Source of the DNA: Maniola hyperantus | Lineage: Eukaryota > Arthropoda > Insecta > Lepidoptera > Nymphalidae | DNA length: 64,000 bases | NCBI RefSeq assembly: GCF_902806685.2 | Contig: NC_048536.1 | Location: 7,130,001 to 7,194,000, forward strand | Direction of reading: 5' to 3' | Part shown: positions 45,106-56,700 of the stretch, piece by piece | How positions within the stretch are numbered: position 1 is the first letter of the stretch | Layout of the letters: every line of letters begins with the position of its first letter | Translations under genes and position numbers: made by a program | The notes under the pieces: model-generated | What the model was told of the DNA's origin: nothing | What the model saw: only the letters and a program-made list of their open reading frames with translations | Database searches by the model: none

Positions 45106-45171
45106 CTTCTCTGAAGGCGAGCAGAGCAAATTGCGCCCATAAGAGATACGCGTCGTCACTACCACGCGCTG
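45106..45171 (-). pseudogene. Exon-like fragment with canonical splice sites, adjoining Helitron-like end
   Basis: On the - strand ATTTCCAACAG is followed by 66 nt (22 codons, no stop in the frame starting at the acceptor: QRVVVTTRISYG...) and the strong donor GAGAAG|GTAAGT (donor at 45100-45105). It lies inside a 102-codon open frame (45010-45318). The second frame also reads as plausible protein (DDAYLLWAQFALLAFREG). It may be a host exon fragment captured by the adjacent Helitron-like element, part of a longer repeat, or an exon of an unrecognised nested gene. Confidence 0.3.
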
Positions 45172-45319
45172 CTGTTGGAAATAATATTCACCCACTTCAC
45201 TAAATTCCCATGTACTAATAATGTTGGTATTACAAATTGTATAAGCGCTTACGCTTATGCTTACATGTGCCTTTGTGACATGTTGCTGTACATTTTTTTC
45301 GTGCATTGTTTGATTCAAG

Positions 45320-46335
45320 CTTTACGATTAGGGACGTACAAGTTCAGTTGCTAAATATCCAATTTTACCCTTTTATTTGTGACTCCATAACATGCGAGTA
45401 GGTATAACCATTCATATTTTTTGTGTTGTCTTTATCGTTGCACAATGATATCTAACTTTCATCAGTTTCTACCCAAAATTAATCTGGTGTATCGAACCGT
45501 CTATATCTGGTTTACTAATTCTTCGGCTTTTAAATGCAGTGCTCTCACAAATAGACTTTCTCTAATTTAGTTAACTTGTTCTTAATTTGAAAGCATCAAG
45601 CCTCACTTAACACACAGAAATTCATCGGAGGTTGGAGGAATCGATTTTCACTGAAAGCCAGGTAACCCATCACTAGTTACGACTGAATAAAACATACGCC
45701 AGAGTGTTGGCGGATCGCAGGTGACCCCTACTGCGAATTTAGAGCTGATCAATTCTCAACCCCGTATCGCTCGATTTACGATTGCTTTTTGAACGACCAT
45801 ACAAGGATTTTCACACCCGAAATGATACAACAGCCTATAGGTCGATTGAATTTTTGTTATTTCTCTAGGGCTCTGAAATCCTCTGTAAAAGATTTGAACG
45901 TGCTCGGCATTTAAAAGGTCTTTAGAAATCACTATATATTTGCTTCAATTTCACTTTGATTGTATTCTGAACATGTCGGGCGTAGGTAGGTACCTCTAGG
46001 TAGGTACGCCTGGCCTTTTACTCATAAGGCGTCGATTCCACTGCCGACGCGCGACGGTGAGATCTGAATTCAGAGTTTTGCGTTCACTAGTTTTACTTTA
46101 GCTTGTACACATATATATTTATTTTATTTGATAACCGAGGGAGAGGGCTGGTTATCCCTAACACAGATCTAAAAACCAAGCTAGGATAGCCAGTTCTTGA
46201 CTTGCAACATTTTTTAAATTGTATAATACTTACGTCAGAAAGCACGCAAATTGTTCTAGATCAAACCTAATGCATGTGTGTAACAGGATGATTGAAAATA
46301 AAAGTTTTATTTTGTATTTACTATGGAGAAATCTC
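45320..46335. other. Intronic DNA, nothing recognised
   Basis: Mixed composition. No feature supported. Confidence 0.5.
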
Positions 46336-46502
46336 AGTGGTTTCCTCACGATGTTTTCCTTAATAACGCACCGATAAAGCAAGTAATATTTAATTGCTTA
46401 GAACGCACCTAACTCCGAAAAGCTAAAGGTGCGTGCCCGGGACCGAATTCCCGACCTTCTTAATAGGAGGCGGACGTCTTAACCACTAGGCTATCATAGC
46501 TC
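46336..46502 (-). mobile_element. tRNA-derived SINE, family B, 3'-truncated
   Basis: On the - strand it reads 'gctatgatagcctagtggtt', 'aagacgtccgcctcctatta', a box-B-like TTCGGTCCCGGGC, 'cctttagcttttcggagtta' and 'gaaaacatcgtgaggaaacc', then stops. It has the best-preserved tRNA-like head of the three family B copies. Confidence 0.8.
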
Positions 46503-46755
46503 GGCTGGGCTAGACTTTAATAAATAGTTAAGTTGCTGTCGAGAGTGCTTCAAGAGTTCCTCGCTGAGCGCCGGCGACCGGTGGCAATCTCGTTAAAATC
46601 TACGACGAAACTCTGCAATGGCGTTTCCCTGCCGTCTGCCATAGATACGAGATTCAACTTATCAGTGAAATCTTTCCGAAGTTTTCACTTATATCCCTCT
46701 TCTTTTCTTATACTCCGATGGCTATGAGGTTAGGTAATAATATTGCTAATACAAA
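46503..46755. other. Intronic DNA, nothing recognised
   Basis: Short unique-looking stretch. The open frame at 46533-46727 has no family resemblance. Confidence 0.5.
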
Positions 46756-47301
46756 AACCGGCCGGCTGAGGGTTCCGTAGTACCTACAATCGTATTTTAT
46801 CTACATTTTGCACGATAAATCAAAAACTACTCTCTAGATCTCGTTCAAACCAATTTTTGGTGGAAGTTTGCATGGTAATGTACATCATATATTTTTTTTA
46901 GTATTATCATTCTCTTATTTTAGAAGTTACAGGGGACACACATTTTAATACTTTGGAAGTGTCTCTCGCGCAAACTATTCAGTTTAGTAAATGATATTAG
47001 AAACCTCAATATTATTTTTGAAGACCTATCCATAGATACCCCACACGTATGGGTTTGATGAAAAAAAAAATTGTTTTCATTTTTAAGTTTGCCCATATGA
47101 ACCCCAAAATTTATTGTTTTTTTTCTATTTTTGTGTAAAAATCTTAATGCGGTTCACAGAATACATCTACTTACCAAGTTTCAACAGTATAGCTCTTATA
47201 GTTTTGGAAAAAAGTGGCTGGTGACGGATTCGTCATGTCTGTCTGTCTGTCCGTCCGTATAAGGATTCCGTTTTTTGCCATTCGGCTACGGAACCCTAAA
47301 A
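46756..47301 (+). repeat. Dispersed repeat D, subfamily 2
   Basis: It begins 'aaaaccggccggctgagggt' TCCGTAGTACC and ends 'cattcggctacggaacccta', inverted ends of about 10-12 bp (GGGTTCCGTA/TACGGAACCC). The middle ('gtttgcatggtaatgtacat', 'ggaagtgtctctcgcgcaaa', 'gataccccacacgtatgggt') differs from copies 1 and 2, so two subfamilies share ends. A CTGTCTGTCTGTCCGTCCGT run sits before the right end. Confidence 0.7.
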
Positions 47302-47662
47302 AAGGCTAGACTAAAGTAGTTCAAGAGCCAAGCACCCATAGCTGCCCAAGAGCGGTATCGTTAAGGATATAGTGTCTTGACTCTTGAGTCCTTATCGCCT
47401 ACGCGACGAGTAATGACGTCTTCGATGGCAGGCTAATGGCCTCCGCGGGACCACTTAGATACGCAAATGAGCATTGAAAAGCCATCACGATTACACTCAT
47501 AACCGACCGTACTAAAAGTGTTCGCAATGGCTTCATATTGCAACTCTATAGAGGGTTGTAATTTTGTCTAACCGGAATATTAATGTTGTTTGATTTTGAC
47601 GTACTCCATGCGATGAACTGTCGCGCTGTGCTGTGGAAAGTCCCGGATCAATTTTGGAATTA

Positions 47663-47783
47663 GGATGAGTTTCCACTGAAGAGGAACGGAGCGGAGCTGA
47701 GTGGAAACGGAGTTAAATGACGTAATATCACGTCAACATTTGAAGATGTGTCCGCTGTGCTCCCATTCAGGTGAAACTCACCC
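47663..47783. mobile_element. Harbinger-like MITE, 121 bp, TTA target duplication
   Basis: The left end GGATGAGTTTCCACTGAAG and right end CATTCAGGTGAAACTCACCC are imperfect inverted repeats (about 33 bp including GGAGC/GCTCC blocks). TTA flanks both sides (47660-47662 and 47784-47786). Non-coding. Same target-site type as 29116-29624 but a different terminus. Confidence 0.72.
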
Positions 47784-47814
47784 TTAGACCAAGTTAGTTT
47801 CCAGTTACTAACCG

Positions 47815-47910
47815 ACCAAGGCAAACCGCCAATCGATCTAGCCTTCCGGTACGATTTTTTTTATTTTTTTATTCAGATACAAGTTAGCCCTTGACTGCAA
47901 TCTCACCACG
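47815..47910. mobile_element. Two SINE family A fragments in opposite orientation
   Basis: 47815-47855 reads, on +, a decayed 'gttactaaccgaccaaggca'...'agccttccggtacg' from the body of family A. 47865-47910 reads, on -, the 3' end ('ggtgagattgcagtcaaggg', 'ctaacttgtatctgaata'). Head-to-tail fragments in opposite orientation suggest insertion of one copy into another, or a rearrangement. Confidence 0.55.
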
Positions 47911-48702
47911 ATATCGCATTCAACCTTTAATGACGGATAGGTTAAACTATCCCCTCTTCCAAGCTGGTGGTTCTATCGTGGTTATCGTCTCCTTCGTATA
48001 GTATCGTCACCTTATCTTAAGATGAGCGCAGTCAGCGCTAACTTGAAATATTTTTTAATTGGCTAAAATACTAACGTACTCTAAATACCTATTGTCTTTT
48101 TAGCGATAAGTACCATTCCTTTGAAATTATATGAACATTGCGGATGTTCATCATAACATCCTTTCCCAATCATCATGATAGATATCCGACGTTGACTGAC
48201 ATATTTACAACAAAATTTCGACATCTACAATCACCATGAATTTAAAATTAGTGTAGGTACGTGTATTTTGAATTTTGTGACCTTCAGGGCTTAGACACTG
48301 GTACGACCGCCGATGATTGATTAGCGAAAAACGAGTTGAGTTAAAAACTAGAAACGAGTTGGTGAACAATAAGAGGTGAGTCTGTAGCTGGGATAGTTTT
48401 GTCGCTGGGCTATACGAATGGGAGTATACGAACTAGTCGCTTCGTCGTCTGCGGTGGGACAAGTGCCTTAAATAAGTTTTCTCTTACTTACCCTGCTACT
48501 ATATCGGCAGCTGTGGCTCTTAGCAAAAACATCTATCCATTCAACTGACCCGTTTTATCTAGGGGATTTAAATAGTCCCTCATCTGGCCTCAACAAAACA
48601 GTAGACATATTGAAATCTTCAATGTTTAGGTACCTATTACCAATGAGGAGTTAGTTGTACATAAATATTATGTACTAAATTTGTATCTAAACTTCTATAG
48701 TA
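47911..48702. other. Intronic DNA, nothing recognised
   Basis: No supported feature. Confidence 0.5.
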
Positions 48703-48914
48703 GTATTATAAAGAGCTAAAGTTTGTAAGTTTGTTTGTAGAAAGTAATCCCTGAAACTACTGATCCGATTTTTGAAAACTCTTTCAGCAGTAGAAAGCTA
48801 CGTTATTCCTGAGTTACATAGGCTATATTTTATTTTCAAATAAATTAGAGTGGAATATTTTCTCTCAAGCAATCTATGAGAACGCGGAGAAAGTCGCAGG
48901 CATCATCTAGCTAT
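48703..48914 (+). repeat. Lep1/Helitron-like repeat
   Basis: 'ttataaagagctaaagtttg', 'ctgaaactactgatccgatt', 'tgagttacataggctatatt' and the tail 'gaaagtcgcaggcatcatct' AG. Same type as 3283-3445. Confidence 0.7.
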
Positions 48915-50318
48915 ACTATATTTCAAAGAGAGTCAAAGAGACAATTATTGGTAATGTCAGAGACAAAGCTTATTTCACACTACGGGATATAAATTATATT
49001 ATAGTCCGGTCAAAATAGACATTCAAGGTTACCAATTTTTATATCCAGTAGAGTGAAATGAGCTCAAGGCCAAGAAATAGAGAAAAGAAGAAATAAAGAG
49101 GGGTAGATACGAGACGAGAACGCACATTTTAATGTTGATAATAGTTTAAAGTAGTAAAACTTTCTCGGAGTCCTCAAATATCATATGGGAAAGTTTTCTA
49201 ATTTTCTATGAGCACGATGTTATTGCTTGTTTCTAGACGCCGATGTTATTATATTGACTGACAGCATAAACAGTTTTGTGAACGAGCGGGTGAATTGCGA
49301 AATTATGCCACGATTATTGCAACATCGATGTAATTGTGATGAAATTTGAGCTGATATTTGCACGTTGTTGCACTGAGACCCGATTCGGATTATATTACCG
49401 AACTGAGCGCAGTATTAGTCCTGTATAATAGGTCCATGATGGAGGCGGTGCATAATTTAAGACTGAGCATCACTTGCTTATTATCGAGCGAGCGTAGTCA
49501 GACGAAAATTATTATTTTATAAACAAACTATTGAAAACACGTATTAGACTTCCACATCTACTAATACATACTTACTAATCTACGTCTACGACAAGAGATG
49601 AGATCGCTACGCCCCTCACTGCGCCCGGGAGGGTCATCTTTCTATCTTTGCCCTTATAAAAATCATCACAATTTTTGAAAAACGTATAATACATTACTAA
49701 CTTGTTAAATAAAATATGAGAGCATTAAATCTAGTTAGTAGAAATACGAGTATGAACTAAAGAACCGTGTCGTCCAGATCGTTTGTCACGTATAATGTTC
49801 AGGCATAAAATGTTATACTACTTTAGAATAGCGGCAATCCGAGCGGTCGTTACTATCCACCCCTTAAATAAGGATCGTTTTGTGTTTTTATTGAATGCTT
49901 TAACGATATTCCACGGGTTATGTATATGCCACAGGCTAAACGTAGCATTTTGCCGTATACAACGCGTTGTCTATTGAGAAATGGAAATGGTTTGCAAAAT
50001 TCCTTTGTAAAAAGCCTCATCTTTAAGTAAGTATAGTACGCGATTTAAATGATAAGAAAGCTTGGGAATGAGTTGCTTAACGGCTTTGTGATAGTTCTAA
50101 TAAGTTTCAATAATTTTGTGAAGTGGTGATAATAAAAAGAATACCCGGCTGAGTTTGTTATGGGCTCTTCTCAGACCTGGGCGCGTTTGGAACCCTCGTA
50201 GCTTTAGTTTTAAGTTTGCCTAATAATTATCACCACTATATCTTAGAAATCCAACATCTGATCATCAAAAAGAGTAATTTATTACCTATTTTGAATAAAT
50301 CATTTGACTTTGATTTTG
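48915..50318. other. Intronic DNA, largely unique
   Basis: About 49255-49500 is free of recognisable repeats and of mixed composition ('attatgccacgattattgca' and following); it could be a conserved element, but nothing in sequence alone shows a function. Confidence 0.4.
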
Positions 50319-50442
50319 CGACAAGTCGAGATAGCAATCGGGGAGGGAACGCCCCGCACACGCGGTCAGTCCCCGCACACTCCGGTGCGGGCGAGCGCGA
50401 GTGACGTGCAGGTGTGTGGCAATTTGCCATCTCAAGCTGTCG
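50319..50442. mobile_element. Fold-back MITE family F5, 124 bp copy
   Basis: The ends CGACAAGTCGAGATAGCAAT and ATTTGCCATCTCAAGCTGTC are imperfect inverted repeats. The GC-rich core contains CCCCGCAC...GTGCGGG, a second inner inverted repeat. It is the inverted relative of 34211-34307. Overlapping open frames on both strands (50216-50526) are artefacts of this insert. Confidence 0.75.
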
Positions 50443-50594
50443 TGGACTATACCTAATATGCCAGAATTTTTGAGCATAGAACATTTTTGAAAATAAACCT
50501 AATTTTAATATTTTCTTTGACACCAATCGGCGATGCTAATAAAAACTGCGAAATTATACGGTTTTCCATCGACACATATTATATAATCGTATAC

Positions 50595-50815
50595 CTACTA
50601 GAGGATACCCGCGACTTCTCCGCGTAGATTTAGGTATTTAAAAATCCCGTGGGCACTCTTTGATTATCCGGAACCAAAAGTAACTTATGTTATACATGTA
50701 CTCCAGCATGCAAGCTAACTCTGTACCAAATGTCAAAATCGGTTAAACGGATGGGCCGTGAAAATCTAGCTGACAGACAGACATTTTCTTAATTTATAAT
50801 ATTAATATGGTTAGG
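50595..50815 (-). repeat. Lep1/Helitron-like repeat
   Basis: 'ggatacccgcgacttctccg', 'aaaaatcccgtgggcactct', 'tgtcaaaatcggttaaacgg', 'atgggccgtgaaaatctagc' and TGACAGACAGACA, ending in TTTATAATATTAATA. Close to the 5036 and 9157 type in inverse orientation. Confidence 0.75.
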
Positions 50816-51225
50816 TACCTATTACTCAAAAATAATATGTAGTTGCTACGAGTGTTCACAAGCAGTACAAAAATAGTCTCTGACAAAGAACTTCGTTTTC
50901 CGTTAATGCAAGGGTTCTGTTGTAATCGGAAATGGTTTTCCCCCAGGCAGCTATGCTTTCAAGAATTTCTTTAAATTTTGTATTAACCGTTGTTGTTATT
51001 TAGTTATTTTTTATAGCTATTTGCAAGTTTTTCGGCCTCCGTAGATGTCCAACTGACTCAAACAAAACTAATTAAATATGTTCTAGGTACTATTCTTCAG
51101 AAAAAGCTTCTAAACGCACGCCTCCGAAAATTTTCAGCTCTGTGATACGAAAAATCAGTTCAACTCCTGAAACTGAAACTGAAACAACATAAAACTAAAA
51201 TGACGATTGAAATTATATTAAAACT
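50816..51225. other. Intronic DNA, nothing recognised
   Basis: AT-rich sequence with no supported feature. Confidence 0.55.
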
Positions 51226-51420
51226 AGCTGATCCCCGCAGCTTCGCTCGCGTGTATAAAATAGTCTATGTCACTCAGGAATAATGTAGCTTTCTATTGGT
51301 GAAAGAATTTTCAAAATCGGTTCAGTAGTTCCAGAGATTACCCCCTACAAACAAACTTAACGACATTACATCTTTATATATAGAAGATAGATAGAAGAAA
51401 GAATAAGAAGATAAGATATA
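51226..51420 (-). repeat. Lep1/Helitron-like repeat followed by AGAT/AGAAGAT simple repeat
   Basis: 'aactagctgatccccgcagc', 'ttcgctcgcgtgtataaaat', 'gaaagaattttcaaaatcgg' and 'ttcagtagttccagagatta'. Its AT-rich end runs into a short AGAAGATAGATAGAAGA simple repeat, the kind of microsatellite often seen next to these elements in Lepidoptera. Confidence 0.72.
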
Positions 51421-51894
51421 GAAGAAGATAAATGACAAATACTCGTATCTTACAAAAAGATCTAAGCCTAAGCTTTTAATAGTATAAGTTGTTTAATTAC
51501 AAGCTACAACATTAGTTTGTCGGACCTTAACTATTAAAGTTGCCTGAATGCACCATCTTTGGTTCACCATCCACACGCTAGCTCTATGAACCTCATTCTA
51601 TTTTCTATTTATGCAGTAGGTACTGTAAAACTAGCAAGAAACAATTTAGTGTAACTAGAAGATTTATTGGCGGCCTAAAAGGCATCATTTGCTTTAAACA
51701 ATGTAGAAACAAAGTTCAAAAACTAAAACCTGACTGCTATTTTAAAAATACTACCCTTGACGAACGATTCATATCTAATGGGTGTACCCATTAAAATTTC
51801 AAAATCTACACCTTTCATTTGATACCAAATTTTACTTTTATGGCGATATGTTTATAGCCTTATGTAGTCATATTATAGCTTTGTGCAGTTAGCC
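51421..51894. other. Intronic DNA; acceptor-like site at 51616
   Basis: 'ctattttctatttatgcag' (AG 51615-51616) is a good 3' splice-site sequence without an identified exon; probably chance. Otherwise nothing recognised. Confidence 0.4.
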
Positions 51895-52215
51895 TTACAT
51901 AGTTGATGCCCGTGACTTCGTCCGCGTGGATTTAGGTTAAATAAAAATCCCAAGGAAACTTCTATTTTCGGAAATAAAAAGCAGCCTTTATCCATATACG
52001 GGATGCAAGCTATCTCTATATCAAATAGATGATCCCGCGACTTCTTCCAAATCCACATAGGTTTGTTAATCCTGTGTGAACTCTTTGACTTTCCGGGATA
52101 AAAAGTAGCCTATGTTCGCCCCTAGGATGCAAGCTATTTCTAGATACCAAATCATAAAAATCTGAAATCACAAAAATCAAACATACTTTCGCATTTATAA
52201 TATTAGTATCCATAC
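51895..52215 (-). repeat. Two Lep1/Helitron-like units in tandem, same orientation
   Basis: Unit 1 (about 51895-52027) and unit 2 (about 52028-52205) both carry the 'gcgacttc' end, a CCGGGATAAAAAGTAGCC-type middle and 'atgcaagctatctcta'. Unit 2 continues to TTTCGCATTTATAATATTAGTA. The - strand open frame 52016-52213 is a by-product. The layout parallels 5036-5362. Confidence 0.7.
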
Positions 52216-52748
52216 TACATACTTACATTACTAATTACATCTGAGATTCTGAAACTATGGCACGGATATTTTATTTTTCAAAATCTACTGAGTAGTTTGG
52301 TAACTATGAGGGTGCCATTGAAACGACAAACATACATAGTTATAAACTAAGCGCATAAAGCTCGTTGTCGGGTAAAACCCGACGCTGTGGCGCCCGCCCA
52401 GCTGTAAACGGACTTCATATTATTAATATCCAACTATGAAAATAAATGTTATTGTTTGTCATAAACTTTGCTTTATAGCGGGAGACGAAATAAGGAAACG
52501 CCTTCGCTTTTCAACAGACTTCAAAAAAGATGATTCTCAATATGAACCATAGTAAATGTGATGTTGGTAGGAGTTTATTAATGTTCACATATAACTTTTT
52601 ATTGGTTGAACCAATTTAAATGATTCTACATTTATTTCATAATCGTTCAGGGTGGTCCCTTGTACCTTTCAACTATGTATTTTTAAATCAGATACTTAGT
52701 GTGATTCTGACGTCGTCATATTTTGAAAATATCAGCTCGCCAAAAAAA
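52216..52748. other. Intronic DNA, nothing firmly recognised
   Basis: A piece 'caacagacttcaaaaaagat' at about 52514 resembles part of the hairpin seen near 26830. No gene. Confidence 0.45.
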
Positions 52749-53088
52749 GCGGTGATAGCCTAGTGGTTAAGCCATCGGCCTTCTATTTGGGAGGTCCGGG
52801 GATCGATCCCGGGAACGCACCTCTTAACTTGTTGGAGTTACGAGTATAGGTAGGTATGTGCTTCTTAAGCAATTAAGTAGATACTTGTCACATGCTTTAA
52901 CGGTGAACGAAAACATCGTGAGGAAACCGGCATGCCTGAGTTCTTCATAATGTTCTCAAGGGTGTGTGAATTCTACCAATCCGCACTTGACCAGCGTGGT
53001 AAACTATGCAAACCCTACTCATTCCGCGAAGACCCGTTCTCAATAGTGAGCCAGCGATTGATTGATGGTTACAATGATGATGATCAGC
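52749..53088 (+). mobile_element. tRNA-derived SINE, family B, near full length
   Basis: Box A is TGATAGCCTAGTGGTTAAG (from 52753) and box B GGGGATCGATCCC (52798-52810). The body includes 'gaaaacatcgtgaggaaacc', 'ggcatgcctgagttcttcat', 'ccgcacttgaccagcgtggt' and 'gtgagccagcgattgattga', ending TGATGATGATCA. A small open frame (52932-53117) is only this SINE body read through. Confidence 0.85.
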
Positions 53089-53589
53089 TCGCCTTTAAGC
53101 TTAGTAAGCCTTATTAATCGGGTATATAATATTCTCCTTATTATTCACTCTATTAACCTGAAACTTAATTTAATTTTGTAAGTAAATAACTAAGCTGACT
53201 ATCAAACAGAATATGGCAAATAGCAAAAGTATCGCAAAATACATATTTTCCTTGCGACCTATCCGTTTCCGAAGGCTTACGTATTTAGCAATTCTACAAG
53301 TTCTACAAGTTGCAGTGCTTCGAACATAAATTCAATATCGTACTGTTAACAATGTATATTGTATAGTAATATAAACTTTATATTACGAATGAATTTTGAA
53401 ACTGTTTATGCATAGTGCAACGTACAGGGGTACTGGTTGGGTAAATTATTGTAGTTTTATCGTTAATAGTATTCAGTAATATTTCCATATTATTGCTTCT
53501 GTAGGTACATAATATAATAATTATGCGTTATGATAGTAATTTATCGTTCATGCATTATTTCATTAAGTAGTAGATTCGAATCGTTAGTT
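53089..53589. other. AT-rich intronic DNA; weak ratchet-like site at 53504
   Basis: 'tattattgcttctgtag' is followed directly by GTACAT. The donor half is poor, so this is only a marginal recursive-splice candidate. Nothing else recognised. Confidence 0.3.
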
Positions 53590-54010
53590 CGGAGAGCACG
53601 TTTGTCTGTCGGTACACGCTGTGAATGAACGATGGCAAGCGAAGGCGACGCAGCGCGGGCTGCCGCCTTATTTGTATGTAGCTCAGGTCCCCGCCGATGC
53701 AGAGGGCGGATCCAAGACGTTCGCCGCAATTTTTCAACGCTTCGGCGCTGTGTTTGTGGATCCGCAGTGCAGCCATCTCTCCCCACGCCGCACCTGCTCT
53801 CGCGCCGCACTACTGCAACTTTAATCCCCGATCAGACATCGCACGACCGCGCACCGACGCGACGCTATATTTCAATTAATTCGGCCATCGATTTTCGACG
53901 TTGAACTTCACATCGCTTAGCTCATAACCCCGGCTGCTCGCTGTCACGCAGGACACACGAAGCCGCAGCGGCCGGCACGGATCACATCCGAATTTTTTAG
54001 TTGACGTCAC
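53590..54010. other. GC-rich intronic island
   Basis: About 53595-53985 is CpG-rich with overlapping open frames on both strands (53541-53904), none with a recognisable family; the equal quality of several frames argues for composition, not coding. It ends with a TGACGTCA CRE-type site at about 54003. It may be an internal promoter or enhancer of muscleblind. Confidence 0.35.
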
Positions 54011-56349
54011 TCGTAAATCTATCGACGCTAAAACTCGCAACTATTCATTGACACTATTTTCTTTTTTCCTGTGCCACTGCTACTATTAAAATGTCATGCG
54101 TCAATATAGAATTGTTTTGTTAAATGTTGTAGCATTGTTTTTAGATTTTGTGCATAAATTTTTAACAAGACGCTTGTATTTGGTTATTTCAATTTGCATG
54201 TCCATAGTTATAGAAAACCAGACGATTTTTCAAAATGAAACCCACATCACTTTCACATAAAATAACTAGGTACGTTGGATATTTGAATTTTAGAATTACA
54301 AAACATGTTCAGTGTTCCCGTTCAACGTAGTCCATACGCCAATATAACAGTTATAAATTATTTCGCCTTATGAGACAGCCCTGTATAGAATTTATCGGTT
54401 CATTTCTTATTCTTATTGCGAGCGCGGCTAGGGCGGCGCACGTGTCCTCGATGCTGAATCAACTCAACCCTGCCGCAACTGAATGAACTTAATTTGATTC
54501 CGATTGTATTTAGCTCCGCCCAAGTTCCCACCTAATGACCAAAAAGAACAGCCGAGTTATCTGTTCGATAGACGTAGGTACCTACCACAACGCTGTGAAT
54601 TTCCAGTTTAAATTTCCGAACATTCTGGAGTAGTTCTCACAATTTTATTCTTTAATCGAGATCGCTCGCAATTTTGTCCATGCAATTTTTTTTAAACATT
54701 TGGAATTTTATCTTATGTTATTAACGAATTAGTAGATATACAAAGGCTTTAGTAAACGTCGTGTCGTTTGTATTAATCTTACACTACCTACTACGAGACT
54801 GAGTGAATCTCCAATGTTTTATTTTGTATAATATAATTCTTAATTGAGTAAATAGGAAAGTGTCACTTTTCGTTAAAAATCGTTTTAGCTCGCAAAAACC
54901 GATTCAGCTATTCCTGGTCCAATATTAACAGCGCAACCAATAGCGGCAATAAATTACCAAAAGTATAAAAGTCCCTCGTAAATTCGATTGAACAAAGTTG
55001 ACAGAAAGCGGTGCTGTTTGCAAAAACCGCAAGCAACTTTACGCAGTGATGTTACATTGTAGAGACAACCGGCACCGTGGAGGCACAAAGTAATTAGATA
55101 GCTGTTGTACTGTTCACTTGTTCAGCGCTTTTCCACTGAGCGGCTGCCTCACTTGTTTAATTGCGGCCCGAACCGTAACGGACAGCGGGCCGTTTTTGTG
55201 CGACCCCAATGAGACGAACCGCGCATCCTTTAATGGCCCTCCGCTCCCGCCCGCCCGCCCTAAACAAACCCTTTTACTTCTATTAGATGTGTGCATACCG
55301 TCACCAAGTCGCCGACTTTGTTCAATTAGTTTTTGTTTACTCACTTAACCCATTTCGAAGAGACATTGTTACCAGTCAATGTAGAGTCAGTCAATGTAAG
55401 CCAATTTCATTTCTACCTACACGTATCGTTGCACGATTATTCCCGGATTCTTTCTTAGTGGTTGTCTAAATCTTTAGACTTTTCTTTATCCCAAAAGTGT
55501 TAAAATTGAATGCTATATTATGTATGTTATAATATGTTGACCAGAAAGTTTTTATACTTATTTCGACTACTGAGGTTTTATAAGAATGACAATATTAGAT
55601 CTTAATAATATATTATTACTAGCGAACCCTCGGCTTTTCTCGGGATAAATTAAAAAATCTTTCCTATGTTGTATCGTCACGTGCCTATCGCTGTGATGTT
55701 TGCGCGTACATAGAGAAACCCTCAATCAGCCAGTCGATTTATCTTTTAGATGCCAACCGACCAACTTGTGTTATGTTAGCGTTTATTTTGAAACACTAAT
55801 TCGTGTGCACAATATTAGCAGCACTCGCAGTGAGCAAACAAAAGTTTGCCTTCTCCAATCTATCTCGGTTACGCCCGCATTCGGCACCGCGTAAATAATT
55901 CACGCTCCCGGAACGAGTTGCCCGGATCGGATGCCGCATGTAATTCCACATTTTCGCACCGACAGCCTTCCGAGCACGCATTTAAGTTTTTGTCCGGAAC
56001 TCATGCCTATTCACGGTTAATTTTCCGAATTCAATTTTACAAGCCATTCATTTAGAGAAGTTTGCGCAAATACTTTATTTAATTGGAAACATTTAGTTCC
56101 ACGTTATCAGAACAATGGTTTACTCATTAAAACTTTCCCTGCTTTACTTATTAAAGCATCGGCTTTTTTTGTCTGCCAGCTGGACAAAAGCATTTCTGAG
56201 ATGAACACCGTATATTCAAACAAATATATACTAACTAGGTCTACAATTAAACATAGATACGTGGAAATACCAGAAAGTCTCAAATAAACTAACCTACAGC
56301 TTTGCGGCTGAGCTGACTAAGTCATCGAAATTATTTTATTGATTTTGGT
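54011..56349. other. Intronic DNA; GC-richer island 55135-55270
   Basis: The island contains GCCCGCCCGCCCT and a pair of antiparallel 76-codon open frames (55114-55348), a mirror situation that argues against coding. 'ttactagcgaaccctcggct' at about 55617 is a small Helitron-like end. No gene. Confidence 0.45.
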
Positions 56350-56700
56350 TATTAAAAAAACCCGTGGGAACTCTTTAATTTTCCGGAATAAAACTAACCT
56401 ATGTACCTACGTCTGTCCCCAAGATGCAATCTATCTCTGTATTCGTCAATATTGTTAAACTGATAAACCGTGAAAAGCTAGCAGACAGACAGACTCACTT
56501 TGGCATTTATAATAGTAGGGATTACTAGCTTTGGCCCCCGATTTCGCCCGCAATAAGTATGTAATTTCTAGCCTAGAGCGCTTGGGGATAGTGTAGCTAT
56601 CTATTAGTGAAAGAATGTTGAAATCGGAGATTACCTCTTACATCCCAACTTATTAATAACTTCACGTTTTTTTTAATATCAGTGTAGATTTAAGACAAGA
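56350..56700 (-). repeat. Two adjoining Lep1/Helitron-like fragments
   Basis: The first (56350-56523) has 'aaacccgtgggaactcttta', 'ccggaataaaactaacctat' and AGCAGACAGACAGACTCAC. The second (56526-56700) starts 'ctagctttggcccccgattt' and has 'tagtgaaagaatgttgaaat'. Both have the - orientation. Confidence 0.65.

Noticed and set aside
53541..53904. Six overlapping frames on both strands
   Set aside because: Equal quality in several frames points to base composition rather than coding.
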